From Betaproteobacteria bacterium Ga0074130 (GTDB lineage: Bacteria; Pseudomonadota; Gammaproteobacteria; Burkholderiales; Rhodocyclaceae), in NCBI GenBank assembly GCA_001464495.1, contig LNDZ01000019.1:1-64000 (forward strand): a DNA stretch of 64,000 nt. The letters are read 5' to 3'. Both the position numbers and the translations under genes were made by a program. How positions within the stretch are numbered: the stretch's first letter is position 1; each line of letters starts with the position of its first letter. Positions 52,909-62,394 of this stretch are shown in pieces. The notes beneath the pieces were generated by a model. That model saw only the letters and a program-made list of their open reading frames with translations. It was not told the origin of the DNA and did not search any database.

Positions 52909-53900
52909 GGGAATTGATGAGTTTTTATACAAGACAAATTATGTTGCAACTTTGTATAGCGCGGTGCGGAATTGTGAAGTTTTCTTGAGATTTTGTCGCA
53001 TAACAGGGCAATTGCGATGCCGGCAATCAAGTCAATGAAATAGTGCCAGCGTGACGCAATTGCTTCAGTAAGTATGAAAGCCACAGCTGGTAGGTAGGCA
53101 TAGCCTAGCCAGGGTAAATGCCGGCGCGCATAAATCCATAAGGCAACGGTATGAGCGCTATGCAAAGATGGCATGGCAGCTAGCGCTGCTACAAAGTACT
53201 GTCCCGTGTAGCTTGCGCCATTGGTTTGAATAAAGGCTTCCTGAAATGAAGCCATTTGAGTCTGAATTGTTTCAGTAACATCATTGGGGCTGGGCGCATA
53301 AATGAAGGGGCCCCAGGCAGGTGCTATTGCATAGCTCAGCCCTCCCAAACTCAAAATCAAGGCGATACAAGTAATCTGCTCACCGCAGTGCTTGCGTGCG
53401 CGAGGGTGGAATGAGAAAAGAATGAAGCTTGAAAAGAATAGATAAACGAACACGTCATGGTAGGCATTGGGCATGGCTTGCTTGATCGGTTCAAAGCCAA
53501 TGCTAATTAATTTAGCCAGCAGTACCAATGGCCAAAGTAGCTCATCAATCTTTTGATAAATTGAGTCGAAGAGCATTGGATTGATGAGCTGCGCCCACAG
53601 CTTGAAATTGAAGTGAAGATAGACGATGAGCGTGAATGCAATAACGCCACGCACTGCATCAATCATTACATTCTGAAGACTTCTGCTTTGATCTGAGCGA
53701 GTGAGTGCAAGGCTCACACCGAGGGAAAATGCCGCACCTACGATGTAGTGCTGAACAGCAAAGACTGCTGAATCTAGACCGGGGAAGAGCGGGCTGACGT
53801 CAAATATAGCGATGAGTAGTAACGCGGCTATAGCTGTAGTAATCGCAACCCATTCCAATGGTATTAAGTATGAAATTACTGCTTGATGCCAATGCTTCAT
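52905..53900 (-). CDS. PAP2-superfamily membrane phosphatase/transferase
   Basis: A 331-residue multi-span membrane protein. PAP2 motifs are [13 protein letters not shown] (motif 2 with catalytic His) and [13 protein letters not shown] (motif 3); motif 1 is not clear. The ending with [11 protein letters not shown] is like the Aur1/inositolphosphotransferase branch. May dephosphorylate polyprenyl or transfer phosphorylated head groups. Start at ATG 53900. In one operon with the flavoprotein and GtrA. Confidence 0.85.
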   Translation of the reverse strand: MKHWHQAVISYLIPLEWVAITTAIAALLLIAIFDVSPLFPGLDSAVFAVQHYIVGAAFSLGVSLALTRSDQSRSLQNVMIDAVRGVIAFTLIVYLHFNFKLWAQLINPMLFDSIYQKIDELLWPLVLLAKLISIGFEPIKQAMPNAYHDVFVYLFFSSFILFSFHPRARKHCGEQITCIALILSLGGLSYAIAPAWGPFIYAPSPNDVTETIQTQMASFQEAFIQTNGASYTGQYFVAALAAMPSLHSAHTVALWIYARRHLPWLGYAYLPAVAFILTEAIASRWHYFIDLIAGIAIALLCDKISRKLHNSAPRYTKLQHNLSCIKTHQFP

Positions 53901-53910
53901 CAAGAGGTCG

Positions 53911-54552
53911 TTATGTCAGCAATGCGGAGAGGGCGGATAAAGGTTGTTGCATTGCCGGTGTTCCCGCATGCATTTCCCACTTCTCATATCCCCACAAGGC
54001 TGCAGCAAATGGAATGCCATTCTCCGTTGCGGCCATAAAGTCTCCAAAAGTGTCACCAACATAGATAGCTGAGGTGGGCTGAATGTTGTGAGCGCTCAGC
54101 AAAGTCGCCAGCATGGCACTTTTATTTGCGAAGATAGGCTCATGGCTGTCTATGCAGTACACGTCATCAAAGAAGTCATGCCAGTTAAATTTACTTAGTA
54201 GCGACAACGTTGGTTCAGCGCGTTTGTTTGTCGCCAGATATAGTGTTACACCCGCATTTTTAAGTCCCGCAAGTGTGGACTCTGCATCTGAATAGGCGGG
54301 AGTTTGTGCAATCCCGATATCGCCATATAGTTGTTTGAAGCGCTCGACGAGGAGCGGTAGCGATGCTCCGTTATCTAGACCGATCAGACGTTGCATGGTG
54401 GGCCCGAGCGGCGGGCCAATCAATGACTGATCAAGCTCAATAAGCGGCGTAATACGAGCCTCCTCAAGCACGGCCGCATAGGTTGCCAAAATGCCCGGAG
54501 CTGAGTCGATGAGCGTGCCGTCGAAATCGAAGATGATCGTTTTATGCATCAT
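53911..54552 (-). CDS. HAD-superfamily hydrolase
   Basis: A 213-residue phosphatase: nucleophile motif FDFDGTLIDSAPG (Asp9, Asp11), Thr/Ser and Lys in LATNKRAEP, and IYVGDTFGDFMAATENG (motif IV). Resembles phosphoglycolate phosphatase (Gph)-like HAD proteins with a helical cap. Seven bp separate it from PAP2 and 5 bp from sixA. Substrate unknown. Confidence 0.88.
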   Translation of the reverse strand: MMHKTIIFDFDGTLIDSAPGILATYAAVLEEARITPLIELDQSLIGPPLGPTMQRLIGLDNGASLPLLVERFKQLYGDIGIAQTPAYSDAESTLAGLKNAGVTLYLATNKRAEPTLSLLSKFNWHDFFDDVYCIDSHEPIFANKSAMLATLLSAHNIQPTSAIYVGDTFGDFMAATENGIPFAAALWGYEKWEMHAGTPAMQQPLSALSALLT

Positions 54553-54557
54553 GTGGC

Positions 54558-55010
54558 TTAAAGGTGTTTAGGGTCTAGCATACAAACTAGACGTGTTGTT
54601 TGCGTTTCAGCCGTAGCTGACAGCCACCAGATCGCGCCTTTTTTAACCGACCATGATTGGGGCTGCCCGGATAGCAGCAGCGCAGCGAGTTGCCCTAGCG
54701 TGGGTTGGTGCCCAACGATGAGAATGCTCCCCGCAGTCTGTGCGCGGATGGCATCAAGGTGTGCTTCCACACCGGTATCCGTGAAGAGTCTCGGATCGGT
54801 CTTAAATTCACGGTCAAGTGCGGAGGCGGTTTGTTGAGTACGAACTGCTGGGCTCGCCAAAACGACAGTATCTGCGGGTAGGTGTTGATGTAGCCATTCG
54901 CTCATGGCCTCGGCTTGCTTCTCACCTTTACCCGTCAGCCGTCGTCCTGCATCGGTTCGATCCGGTGCTATATCTTCTGCTTCAGCGTGACGCCACAGAA
55001 TGATATTCAT
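54558..55010 (-). CDS. sixA: Phosphohistidine phosphatase SixA
   Basis: A 150-residue histidine phosphatase with the RHAEAED catalytic loop (residues 7-13) and the second-site VGHQPTLGQLAALLL. SixA dephosphorylates phosphohistidine on signalling domains in E. coli (ArcB, PtsN-type). A good ribosome site AAGG lies upstream and the ATG overlaps the CYTH-CHAD stop (ATGA). Confidence 0.9.
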   Translation of the reverse strand: MNIILWRHAEAEDIAPDRTDAGRRLTGKGEKQAEAMSEWLHQHLPADTVVLASPAVRTQQTASALDREFKTDPRLFTDTGVEAHLDAIRAQTAGSILIVGHQPTLGQLAALLLSGQPQSWSVKKGAIWWLSATAETQTTRLVCMLDPKHL

Positions 55011-56473
55011 GATCCCTTTCCTTTTCGCACTGGCAGATTGGCTTGCACGGCCTTCTTCTGTAAGAGAATCGAATCCAGCATTGTTTGATGGTTGGCTAAT
55101 TGGCGCTCGCCAAGATGTCGAACTGCCTTGTGCAGCGCTGAGGATTGTTGTGCCAGGGGCTCCAGAATATCGCCCGCACTGTAGAGGTCGTTAAACGCAC
55201 CGAGTGTTTCCTGCAAGCGGGCCAAGCTTTTAATCAGTTGTCGATCGCGGCTACCGCAGGCATTCAGTTGGTAACGCAGATGTTTGCCTTGCTTGCGCAA
55301 CACATGCAGGGCTTCTGGCTCATGGCGAGTGGCTTTGATGCGCTTGGCATAGGTGGCAATTTGCTTGTTCAGCAAAGTCGGCGCTACTTTTCCCCAAGCT
55401 TGGCTTGTTTGTTTGCGTGAGGCGAGTGCGCGTGGCAAGGTCAGGCTGACCTGTAGTAGCCATTCCGAAAACGATGCGCTTAGCAGATGCGCTCGCGCTT
55501 GAGCAAAGGCATGCTCTGAATGCGTGACCAACGTGGTGTGGAGCGTTTGCAGTGTTTCCGAGGGCAGCGCCGGCAAGATCAATGAATCAATCAAGACATG
55601 GTAGGCCCGTGCCGCTGCAATGGCTTGCATATGGTGGCGTGCCCCTTGCTCTGCGTGCTTGAGCCAATGCTTTTCGAGTCTGGGCTTGAACAGTTGCAGC
55701 AGGGCGCGCAGGCGCCGGAGGCCGACACGGACCTGGTGGAGGTTCTCAGCCTTGAAGTCATGCCGATTGGCTGGGAGGTTGATACTAATCTGATCTAGAT
55801 TGTCTTGTGCCAAACGTGTGAATGCATCGCCGGTACTTCCACTCAGGCTCATATCCGTTACTTCGATTTTGCGCTTGCCGCTGAGCAGCTGACTACCGCG
55901 GGCCGCTTTTGAAAGTGGTGCTGGAAAAAGCGGCGCAAGCGTTCCAAGTTGAGCGACCAGTGCGATCAGCTGCGCGGGATCTCCTTTAACTAGCTCAAGC
56001 TCCAATTCACAAATAGGCTCCTCTTTGCCGCCCGCCCGGATATGGCCACGATCAAGCATCAGCTCAATGCAGGTATCTGTATCGGGCTTCCATTCCCAGA
56101 TGCTGCGATTGAAGTCTGTCGTCAGCGTAGCCCGATAGCCCGGCAGGCGGGCGAGGGTTTCCAGAAGTGCTTTGACGGCGCTGTCGCTGATCTGACTGAA
56201 ATCAAAGTGACCGGTGTAAGGGGTTTCCCATTCTGGGCGGCTGCTCATCCCTCCACTGGTTTGCCCCACACATTTGACCGTTTGCAGTGAGAGAGGACCT
56301 TGGCGACGAATACGCAATGCTGCGCCATTCGCGCGTAGGTCCTGATTCGGCGTGTCGAAGTAGGTATTTTTCAGTTGCAGGCGATGCGGGGGAGCCCCCG
56401 TCAGTCGTGTCAGTTGGCGGGAAAGCCGATTGGCTATCTCGGGCGTACAACTGAGCTTAAATTCAATTTCCAT
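55007..56473 (-). CDS. CYTH-CHAD domain protein
   Basis: A 488-residue fusion. The N-terminal CYTH domain (about 1-200) has the tell-tale ExExK motif (MEIEFKLS), with further Arg/Glu rows, and is an inorganic triphosphatase-like domain as in YgiF. The C-terminal CHAD domain (about 215-470) is a histidine-rich helical bundle with VHQVRVGLRRLRALLQLF-type start and VLRKQGKHLRYQLNACG. CHAD domains bind polyphosphate. First gene of the six-gene operon. Confidence 0.92.
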   Translation of the reverse strand: MEIEFKLSCTPEIANRLSRQLTRLTGAPPHRLQLKNTYFDTPNQDLRANGAALRIRRQGPLSLQTVKCVGQTSGGMSSRPEWETPYTGHFDFSQISDSAVKALLETLARLPGYRATLTTDFNRSIWEWKPDTDTCIELMLDRGHIRAGGKEEPICELELELVKGDPAQLIALVAQLGTLAPLFPAPLSKAARGSQLLSGKRKIEVTDMSLSGSTGDAFTRLAQDNLDQISINLPANRHDFKAENLHQVRVGLRRLRALLQLFKPRLEKHWLKHAEQGARHHMQAIAAARAYHVLIDSLILPALPSETLQTLHTTLVTHSEHAFAQARAHLLSASFSEWLLQVSLTLPRALASRKQTSQAWGKVAPTLLNKQIATYAKRIKATRHEPEALHVLRKQGKHLRYQLNACGSRDRQLIKSLARLQETLGAFNDLYSAGDILEPLAQQSSALHKAVRHLGERQLANHQTMLDSILLQKKAVQANLPVRKGKGS

Positions 56474-56670
56474 GGGGTAGGCGGGCGAGCAGAGTCAAAG
56501 CCTTTGTATTATCACGCAAGCCAGTGTTTTCCTGAAGTACTTGACGGGCTGGAGCGATTGCGGATAAATCGGAGCTTCTTGCATCTGTCATTACGCTCTA
56601 TTTGGGTTTCCTTGCCGTGTTACCACTATTTGCTGCTGTATGAATCCTTCATTGCTGCGACTGATTGCAC

Positions 56671-59600
56671 ATGCGTGAACCGCTAGGGTTTCAACGCCGG
56701 CACTGGATGCCGTTGTCTGCTTTCCTCCTCTCTGCATTGGCAATGGGGCTGGTCTGGCAGGCAATTAACGCGCGCATTCAGCGCGGGCAGGATGAGCACT
56801 TCGAGGCAGACACGCAGCTTATTAGCACGCGGATCAGCGAGCGGATGGCCAGCAGCGTGCACATGCTACGTGGCGCTGCCGGTTTGTTCTCGGCATCCGG
56901 CGAGGTCACCCGTAATGCCTGGCGGCGCTATGTTTGGGAGCTTAATCTCGACCAAACCCCGCGTGGCGTGCAGCTGATGGCCTATGTCCGCAATATTCCG
57001 GCGGACAAAAAGGAGACCTACGTTGCACAGGTCCGCAAGGAGGGCTATCCCGATTTCAGTATTAACCCGCCCGGCATTCGCGAGCACTATTCGAGTGTTC
57101 ACTTTCTGGAGCCCTTCTCGGGTCGCGGCCTGAAAGCATTTGGTTTCGACCCGTTGACCGATCCCGTCCGCCGCCTCGCCATGGAGCGAGCACGTGACAC
57201 CGCAGGGCCGGTACTGTCCGGCAAGGTTCGCTTGCTGCAAAACGAAGAGGGGCAAGTTGAAAACGGTGTGCTGGTCTTTTATCCGGTCTATGGCAGCAAT
57301 GATGTGCCGCAGATGCGTCAAGATAGGCAGCAAGCCTTGTCCGGCTGGGTGTATCTGGCGTTTCGTATGAATGACCTGATGGAGGCCCTGCTGAGCCAGC
57401 AATTGCAGGAAATTCGTCTGGAAATTTTTGATGGCGATGCGTTGACGCCCGACAGCTTGATTTACGACAGCCTGCAGTTGGAAGGTAGGGAGGTGTCTGG
57501 GACGGAGTTGCAACGTACCAGCCGTTTGCAGCTTGATGGCCGCATCTGGACCTTGCGTTATTCCGCATTGCCAGGCTATGGCAGCCATTTGAGTGTGGAT
57601 ACGGCTTGGGCGGTACTGGGCGCCATGGTGGTGATTTGCCTATTACTCTTCGGCACCACATGGGTATTTGTAAACACGCGGTTTCAGGCACAGCGGATTG
57701 CTGATCGCTTGACCGTGTCATTGCGCTCCAGTGAAGAGCGTTATCGCTCGATCTTTAGCCATTCCGGGGTGACGGCGCTTCTGGTTGACCCAATAACGTG
57801 TGTGGTCGTGGAGGCGAATGAGGCGGCGGTTCGTTACTACGGTGTTGCTGCCATAGATATGCAGGGATTGCCGCTGATTGATCTGGTCAATCTTGAAGAG
57901 TACACACTACGGGTCGTGTTGGACGATGCCATGCAAGGTCGGCGCGTGCATATGTTTCAGCAGCATCGCTTGAAGAGTGGGTTATTGCGCGAAGTCGAGA
58001 TGCACGTTGGACCAATCAATCTTGATACGCGCCAGTTGTTGTATTGCGTCGTGCATGACATTACCGAACGTCATGAGGCCGAAAATGCCGTTCTGGAGTT
58101 GAACCAGCGCTATCAGGCATTGCTTAATGCAGCCTCGGAAGTCGCCATTGTTGCGACCGACACAGAAGGCCTGATCACTGTTTTTAATCGCGGTGCTGAA
58201 CGCTTGCTCGGCTATGCCGCAGCCGATATGACCGGGCGTATGACGCCAGTCGCGTTTCATGATCCTCAGGAGTTGCAGGTTCGCGCAAAAGAGTTGACGG
58301 AGATCTTGGGTTATCCCGTTAACGGTTTCCATACCTTCACCGAAGTGCCGCTGACCGAGGGCTCGGAGCAGCGCGAATGGACCTATGTACGCAAAGACGG
58401 TTCGCGCTGTCGTGTGTCCATGTCAGTCACGCCCGTCCGTTCAGTGGATGGACATATTGCCGGCTATCTCTCGATTGCGCTCGATATCAGCCGCCTGAAA
58501 GAAGTCGAAGCGTCATTGTTGCAGGCCAAGGAGGCAGCAGAGCAGGCAAGCCGCGCTAAGAGCGCCTTCCTCGCCACCATGAGCCATGAGATTCGTACCC
58601 CGATGAATGGCGTGATCGGCATGGCCCAATTGCTTCAGGGCACCACGCTTGATGCCGAGCAGCAGGAGTACGCCGAAATTATTGTGTCGAGTGCTGATTC
58701 CTTGCTCATCATCATTAATGACATCCTCGACTTCTCCAAGGTTGAGGCAGGCAAGCTGGAGCTCGAGCACTTGCCATTTGAGCCACGCGCACTCATCAAT
58801 GGCGTGATCGGTATGTTCCAGCCCCAGGTCAAGGCTCGTCATTTGGATTTACGGCTGACAATGGATGAAAAGCTGCCGCGCTGGCTCAGCGGGGATGTCA
58901 CACGCTTGCGTCAAATCCTCATCAATTTGCTGGGTAATGCGGTCAAGTTCACCGAGCAGGGGAGCATTCAACTCGCGGTGACGGTTGAGGCGCTGTATGC
59001 GCACAATCTGAGCCTAAGTATTGAGGTGCGTGATACTGGGGTAGGTATGGCGCCAGAAATCGTGGCTGCGCTGTTTGCGCCCTTCTATCAAGGTGACTCT
59101 TCCATTACGCGTCGTTTCGGCGGTACCGGACTGGGCTTGTCGATTACCCATGGCCTAGTTGAGTTGATGCAGGGGCAGATTACGGTTGAGTCTGCGCTGG
59201 GGGTTGGCTCTGTCTTCAAAGTCAGCCTCAATTTGGCTATTCCAGACGAGACGCCAACAGCAGGAGAGGGCAGGGAGGCCCTGCATTTGAATGCACAGGC
59301 GCGGATCTTGATTGCTGATGACTCCGTTACGAATCAGCGAGTTGCCTTGCAAATGTTGCTCAAACTAGGCTTGCATGGCGAGATAGCAGTCAATGGCGAG
59401 GAGGCTGTGCGTATGCTCGCTGGCGGGCATTTTGATTTGGTATTGATGGATTGTCAGATGCCCGTATTGGATGGTTTTGCCGCCACGCGGCTGATCCGGA
59501 GCGGGATGGCAGGAGAGCACAATCGCAACGTACCGGTGATCGCCATGACTGCAAATGTACTTTCTGGAGACCGTGAGCGTTGTATAGAAATGGGCATGAA

Positions 59601-60069
59601 TGATTACCTGCCTAAGCCCGTCTCTCTGGAAGCATTGCGTCACAGGGTCTTGCATTGGCTGGCTGCTGTCGCACCTGTGACTGCACCTACTCCTGCACCT
59701 TCCCTCTCGCTTGCCTCTAGAGGATCGCATCTGCCGACTTTTGATGCAGAGGATCTCGTGCGCAATTGCGGTAATGACCGTGGGCTGGCACTGGCAGTGC
59801 TTAATGCCGCATTGGCGGATGCTCCCCAGCAGTTAGATCAGTTTGAGAAAGCGTTGTTATCAGCAGAGAGAGGTGCAATTGCCGACCATCTCCATGCGCT
59901 GTCCGGACTATTTTCCCAGCTCAGCGCTAAGCAACTTGAGAGTCGCCTGCGCCAAGAGGAGCGGGCCACTCGTGAAGGCCGTCCTCCGTCTGCCGAATTC
60001 ATTGACGAGTTGCGGCATGAGTATGGTCTGTTATCGGAAGTTTTATCCGGATTTCGCGTAGAGAGCTGA
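56671..60069 (+). CDS. CHASE-PAS-PAS hybrid histidine kinase
   Basis: A 1132-residue membrane sensor kinase. It has a TM helix (about 15-33), a periplasmic CHASE domain (YVAQVRKEGYPDFSI, EPFSGRGLKAFGFD, FYPVYG), a second TM (about 310-332) and two PAS domains. The HisKA motif AFLATMSHEIRTPMNGVIG is followed by an ATPase domain with N-box LLGNAVKF, G1 DTGVGM and G2 FGGTGLGLS. A receiver with acceptor Asp in MDCQMPVLDG and Lys in LPKPVS follows. The C-terminus has a degenerate Hpt: His in HLHALSG, but Ser replaces the usual Lys. Adjacent to secretion genes; ligand unknown. Confidence 0.92.
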   Translation: MREPLGFQRRHWMPLSAFLLSALAMGLVWQAINARIQRGQDEHFEADTQLISTRISERMASSVHMLRGAAGLFSASGEVTRNAWRRYVWELNLDQTPRGVQLMAYVRNIPADKKETYVAQVRKEGYPDFSINPPGIREHYSSVHFLEPFSGRGLKAFGFDPLTDPVRRLAMERARDTAGPVLSGKVRLLQNEEGQVENGVLVFYPVYGSNDVPQMRQDRQQALSGWVYLAFRMNDLMEALLSQQLQEIRLEIFDGDALTPDSLIYDSLQLEGREVSGTELQRTSRLQLDGRIWTLRYSALPGYGSHLSVDTAWAVLGAMVVICLLLFGTTWVFVNTRFQAQRIADRLTVSLRSSEERYRSIFSHSGVTALLVDPITCVVVEANEAAVRYYGVAAIDMQGLPLIDLVNLEEYTLRVVLDDAMQGRRVHMFQQHRLKSGLLREVEMHVGPINLDTRQLLYCVVHDITERHEAENAVLELNQRYQALLNAASEVAIVATDTEGLITVFNRGAERLLGYAAADMTGRMTPVAFHDPQELQVRAKELTEILGYPVNGFHTFTEVPLTEGSEQREWTYVRKDGSRCRVSMSVTPVRSVDGHIAGYLSIALDISRLKEVEASLLQAKEAAEQASRAKSAFLATMSHEIRTPMNGVIGMAQLLQGTTLDAEQQEYAEIIVSSADSLLIIINDILDFSKVEAGKLELEHLPFEPRALINGVIGMFQPQVKARHLDLRLTMDEKLPRWLSGDVTRLRQILINLLGNAVKFTEQGSIQLAVTVEALYAHNLSLSIEVRDTGVGMAPEIVAALFAPFYQGDSSITRRFGGTGLGLSITHGLVELMQGQITVESALGVGSVFKVSLNLAIPDETPTAGEGREALHLNAQARILIADDSVTNQRVALQMLLKLGLHGEIAVNGEEAVRMLAGGHFDLVLMDCQMPVLDGFAATRLIRSGMAGEHNRNVPVIAMTANVLSGDRERCIEMGMNDYLPKPVSLEALRHRVLHWLAAVAPVTAPTPAPSLSLASRGSHLPTFDAEDLVRNCGNDRGLALAVLNAALADAPQQLDQFEKALLSAERGAIADHLHALSGLFSQLSAKQLESRLRQEERATREGRPPSAEFIDELRHEYGLLSEVLSGFRVES

Positions 60070-60180
60070 TGGATGTGCCTATGTTTATTGCGACAAATTT
60101 GTAATTTATAGTATCTTTCCGCGAGGCCTATCCAGCAACCGGGCCGCTCACTACACCTAAAATACAAAAACAGGGCACGT

Positions 60181-62394
60181 ATGGTTCACATTTCCGGCCA
60201 AGGCCATGGAGAAACAGAGCAAGGCGTCGAGGTGCCATCCCGCTCTAACTTCATCTCCGGGCTACGCGAGGATTTGCTCCATCACAATCCCCTCCTTGAC
60301 TGTCTGGTTGAGCTAACCCGGATTCATAACCGGCCAAGCACCCATGCCGCCCTGATTGCGGGTCTCCCTGTCACATCGGAAGGTCTGACACCGTCACTGT
60401 TCAGCCGTGCTGCTGCCCGCGCAGGTCTTGCCAGCAAGGTAGTGCGCCGCCCGCTGGACAAAATTGATCTCGCTTTGCTCCCCGTCATTCTGCTCCTGCA
60501 GGGCGATGAAGCCTGCATCCTGCTCGACTGGACTCAGGACGGCTCAGAGGCTGTTGTGCTTTTCCCCGATGGTGGGCAGGGCTCCGTGACGCTCACGCGC
60601 GAGGCATTGGCAGCGAGATACACCGGTATCGCCATTTTTGCGCGTCCACATTTCCGATTTGATCAGCGTACGCCTGAAGTAGCCAATGTGGCTGGCCGGC
60701 ATTGGTTCTGGGGCGCGCTCATGGAGCAGATCCCAGTTTATAAGGATATTATCGCCGCGGCGCTGCTGATTAATTTGTTCGCCTTGGCTATGCCCATTTT
60801 CACTATGAATGTGTATGACCGCGTGGTCCCTAATCACGCTGTCGAAACATTGTGGATGCTTGGCGGTGGCGTATTGCTAGTGCTTGTCACGGAATACATC
60901 GTGCGTTTGTTGCGCGGTCATTTCATTGATTTGGCTGGCTCACGCATCGATCTAAAGTTGTCTTCACTGATCATGCAGCGCGTACTGGGCATGCGCATGT
61001 CATCCAAGCCGGCTTCGGTCGGCTCCTTTGCCGCAAATCTACGGTCCTTCGAGACCATTCGTGATTTTGTAGCTTCGGCCACCGTCACGGCGATTGTTGA
61101 TTTGCCCTTCCTTATTTTGTTTCTACTGGTGATGCTGTGGATTTCATGGCCGCTGGTGATATTGCCAGTGCTCGGCATTGTTGCCATTGTCATTTACAGC
61201 TATGTGATTCAGCACAAGATGCGTGAGCTGGCAGAGACAACATTTCGGGCTTCTGCACTGCGCAATGCAACCCTGATTGAAAGTCTCACTGCTTTGGAAA
61301 CCATCAAGGCACATGGCGCGGAAGGCCTGATGCAGGCTAAGTGGGAAAAGACGGCTGCATTCCTGTCCCGCGTTAGCGCTCAGTTACGCTTGCTATCTTC
61401 CTCGGCGATGAATGGCGCAGCAACGCTGCAACAGATGATTTCCTTGTTGATGGTGATCGCGGGTGTCTATTTGATTCATGAGCGCATGTTGACTATGGGC
61501 GGCCTGATTGCCAGCACTATGTTGGCTGGTCGTGCCCTAGCACCACTCGGCCAGATCGTAGGGTTGCTGATGCAATTTGAAAACGCCAAGACGGCGCTTG
61601 CTTCACTTGAGAGCATCATGAATATGCCGGTTGAGCGCTCGGATCAGAGCGCTTTCGTACATCGCCCTGACGTGCGTGGAGAAATTGAGTTCAAGAACGT
61701 ACATTTTTCCTATGCAGAAAATCAGCCTGAAGTTTTGCGCGGTGTGTCGTTCCGCATTACTCCGGGAGAGCGTGTCGTCATCATTGGCAAGATCGGATCA
61801 GGAAAAACAACTGTACAAAAGTTGATGCTCGGCTTGTTTACGCCAGCCTCGGGGTCGGTTCATCTTGATGGCGTGGACTTACGCCAGTTTGACCCCGCCG
61901 ACTTGCGCAGTAATGTCGGTTATGTGGGGCAGGATGCCACGCTGTTTTACGGCACCCTGCGCGAGAATATTTCGATCGGTGCACCGTATGCCGATGATGA
62001 GGCAATCATTAATGCTGCCGAGGTGGCCGGTCTTGCCGAGTTCGTGAATCGACATCCGGCAGGATTCGATATGATGATTGGGGAGCGTGGCGAGTCGGTT
62101 TCTGGTGGACAACGGCAGGCGATTGCGATTGCACGCGCCTTATTGCTGGACCCCCCCATATTGTTGCTGGATGAGCCAACCAGTGCCATGGACTTTACGT
62201 CCGAGGCCCAATTCCGTGCCCGACTCAAACAGTTTGCCAGTAACAAGACTATGGTCATAGTGACGCATCGTCTCAGCCTGCTTGATCTGGCGGACCGCCT
62301 GATCGTGATTGACGAAGGCAAGGTTGTTGCCGATGGCCCTAAAGACAAGGTGGTAGAGGCGCTGCAATCAGGGCAGGTCGGGAAGGCATCATGA
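60181..62394 (+). CDS. lapB: Type I secretion ABC transporter, LapB-type
   Basis: A 737-residue exporter with an N-terminal C39-like domain (about 30-150) lacking the catalytic Cys, a six-helix membrane domain (185-470) and an ATPase domain. The ATPase shows Walker A GKIGSGKTT (536-544), signature SVSGGQRQA (SGGQ 641-644) and Walker B LLLDEPTSAMD. This arrangement is that of LapB, which exports giant RTX adhesins. Overlaps the next gene by 4 bp. The adhesin itself is not in the window. Confidence 0.9.
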   Translation: MVHISGQGHGETEQGVEVPSRSNFISGLREDLLHHNPLLDCLVELTRIHNRPSTHAALIAGLPVTSEGLTPSLFSRAAARAGLASKVVRRPLDKIDLALLPVILLLQGDEACILLDWTQDGSEAVVLFPDGGQGSVTLTREALAARYTGIAIFARPHFRFDQRTPEVANVAGRHWFWGALMEQIPVYKDIIAAALLINLFALAMPIFTMNVYDRVVPNHAVETLWMLGGGVLLVLVTEYIVRLLRGHFIDLAGSRIDLKLSSLIMQRVLGMRMSSKPASVGSFAANLRSFETIRDFVASATVTAIVDLPFLILFLLVMLWISWPLVILPVLGIVAIVIYSYVIQHKMRELAETTFRASALRNATLIESLTALETIKAHGAEGLMQAKWEKTAAFLSRVSAQLRLLSSSAMNGAATLQQMISLLMVIAGVYLIHERMLTMGGLIASTMLAGRALAPLGQIVGLLMQFENAKTALASLESIMNMPVERSDQSAFVHRPDVRGEIEFKNVHFSYAENQPEVLRGVSFRITPGERVVIIGKIGSGKTTVQKLMLGLFTPASGSVHLDGVDLRQFDPADLRSNVGYVGQDATLFYGTLRENISIGAPYADDEAIINAAEVAGLAEFVNRHPAGFDMMIGERGESVSGGQRQAIAIARALLLDPPILLLDEPTSAMDFTSEAQFRARLKQFASNKTMVIVTHRLSLLDLADRLIVIDEGKVVADGPKDKVVEALQSGQVGKAS

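Noticed and set aside
56640..56678. Twelve-codon peptide MNPSLLRLIAHA overlapping the kinase start
   Set aside because: No ribosome site and too short to support; the 4-codon overlap with the kinase ATG is likely chance.
60093..60102. Palindrome ACAAATTTGT upstream of lapB
   Set aside because: A 10-bp AT-rich palindrome is expected by chance and no matching second site was seen.
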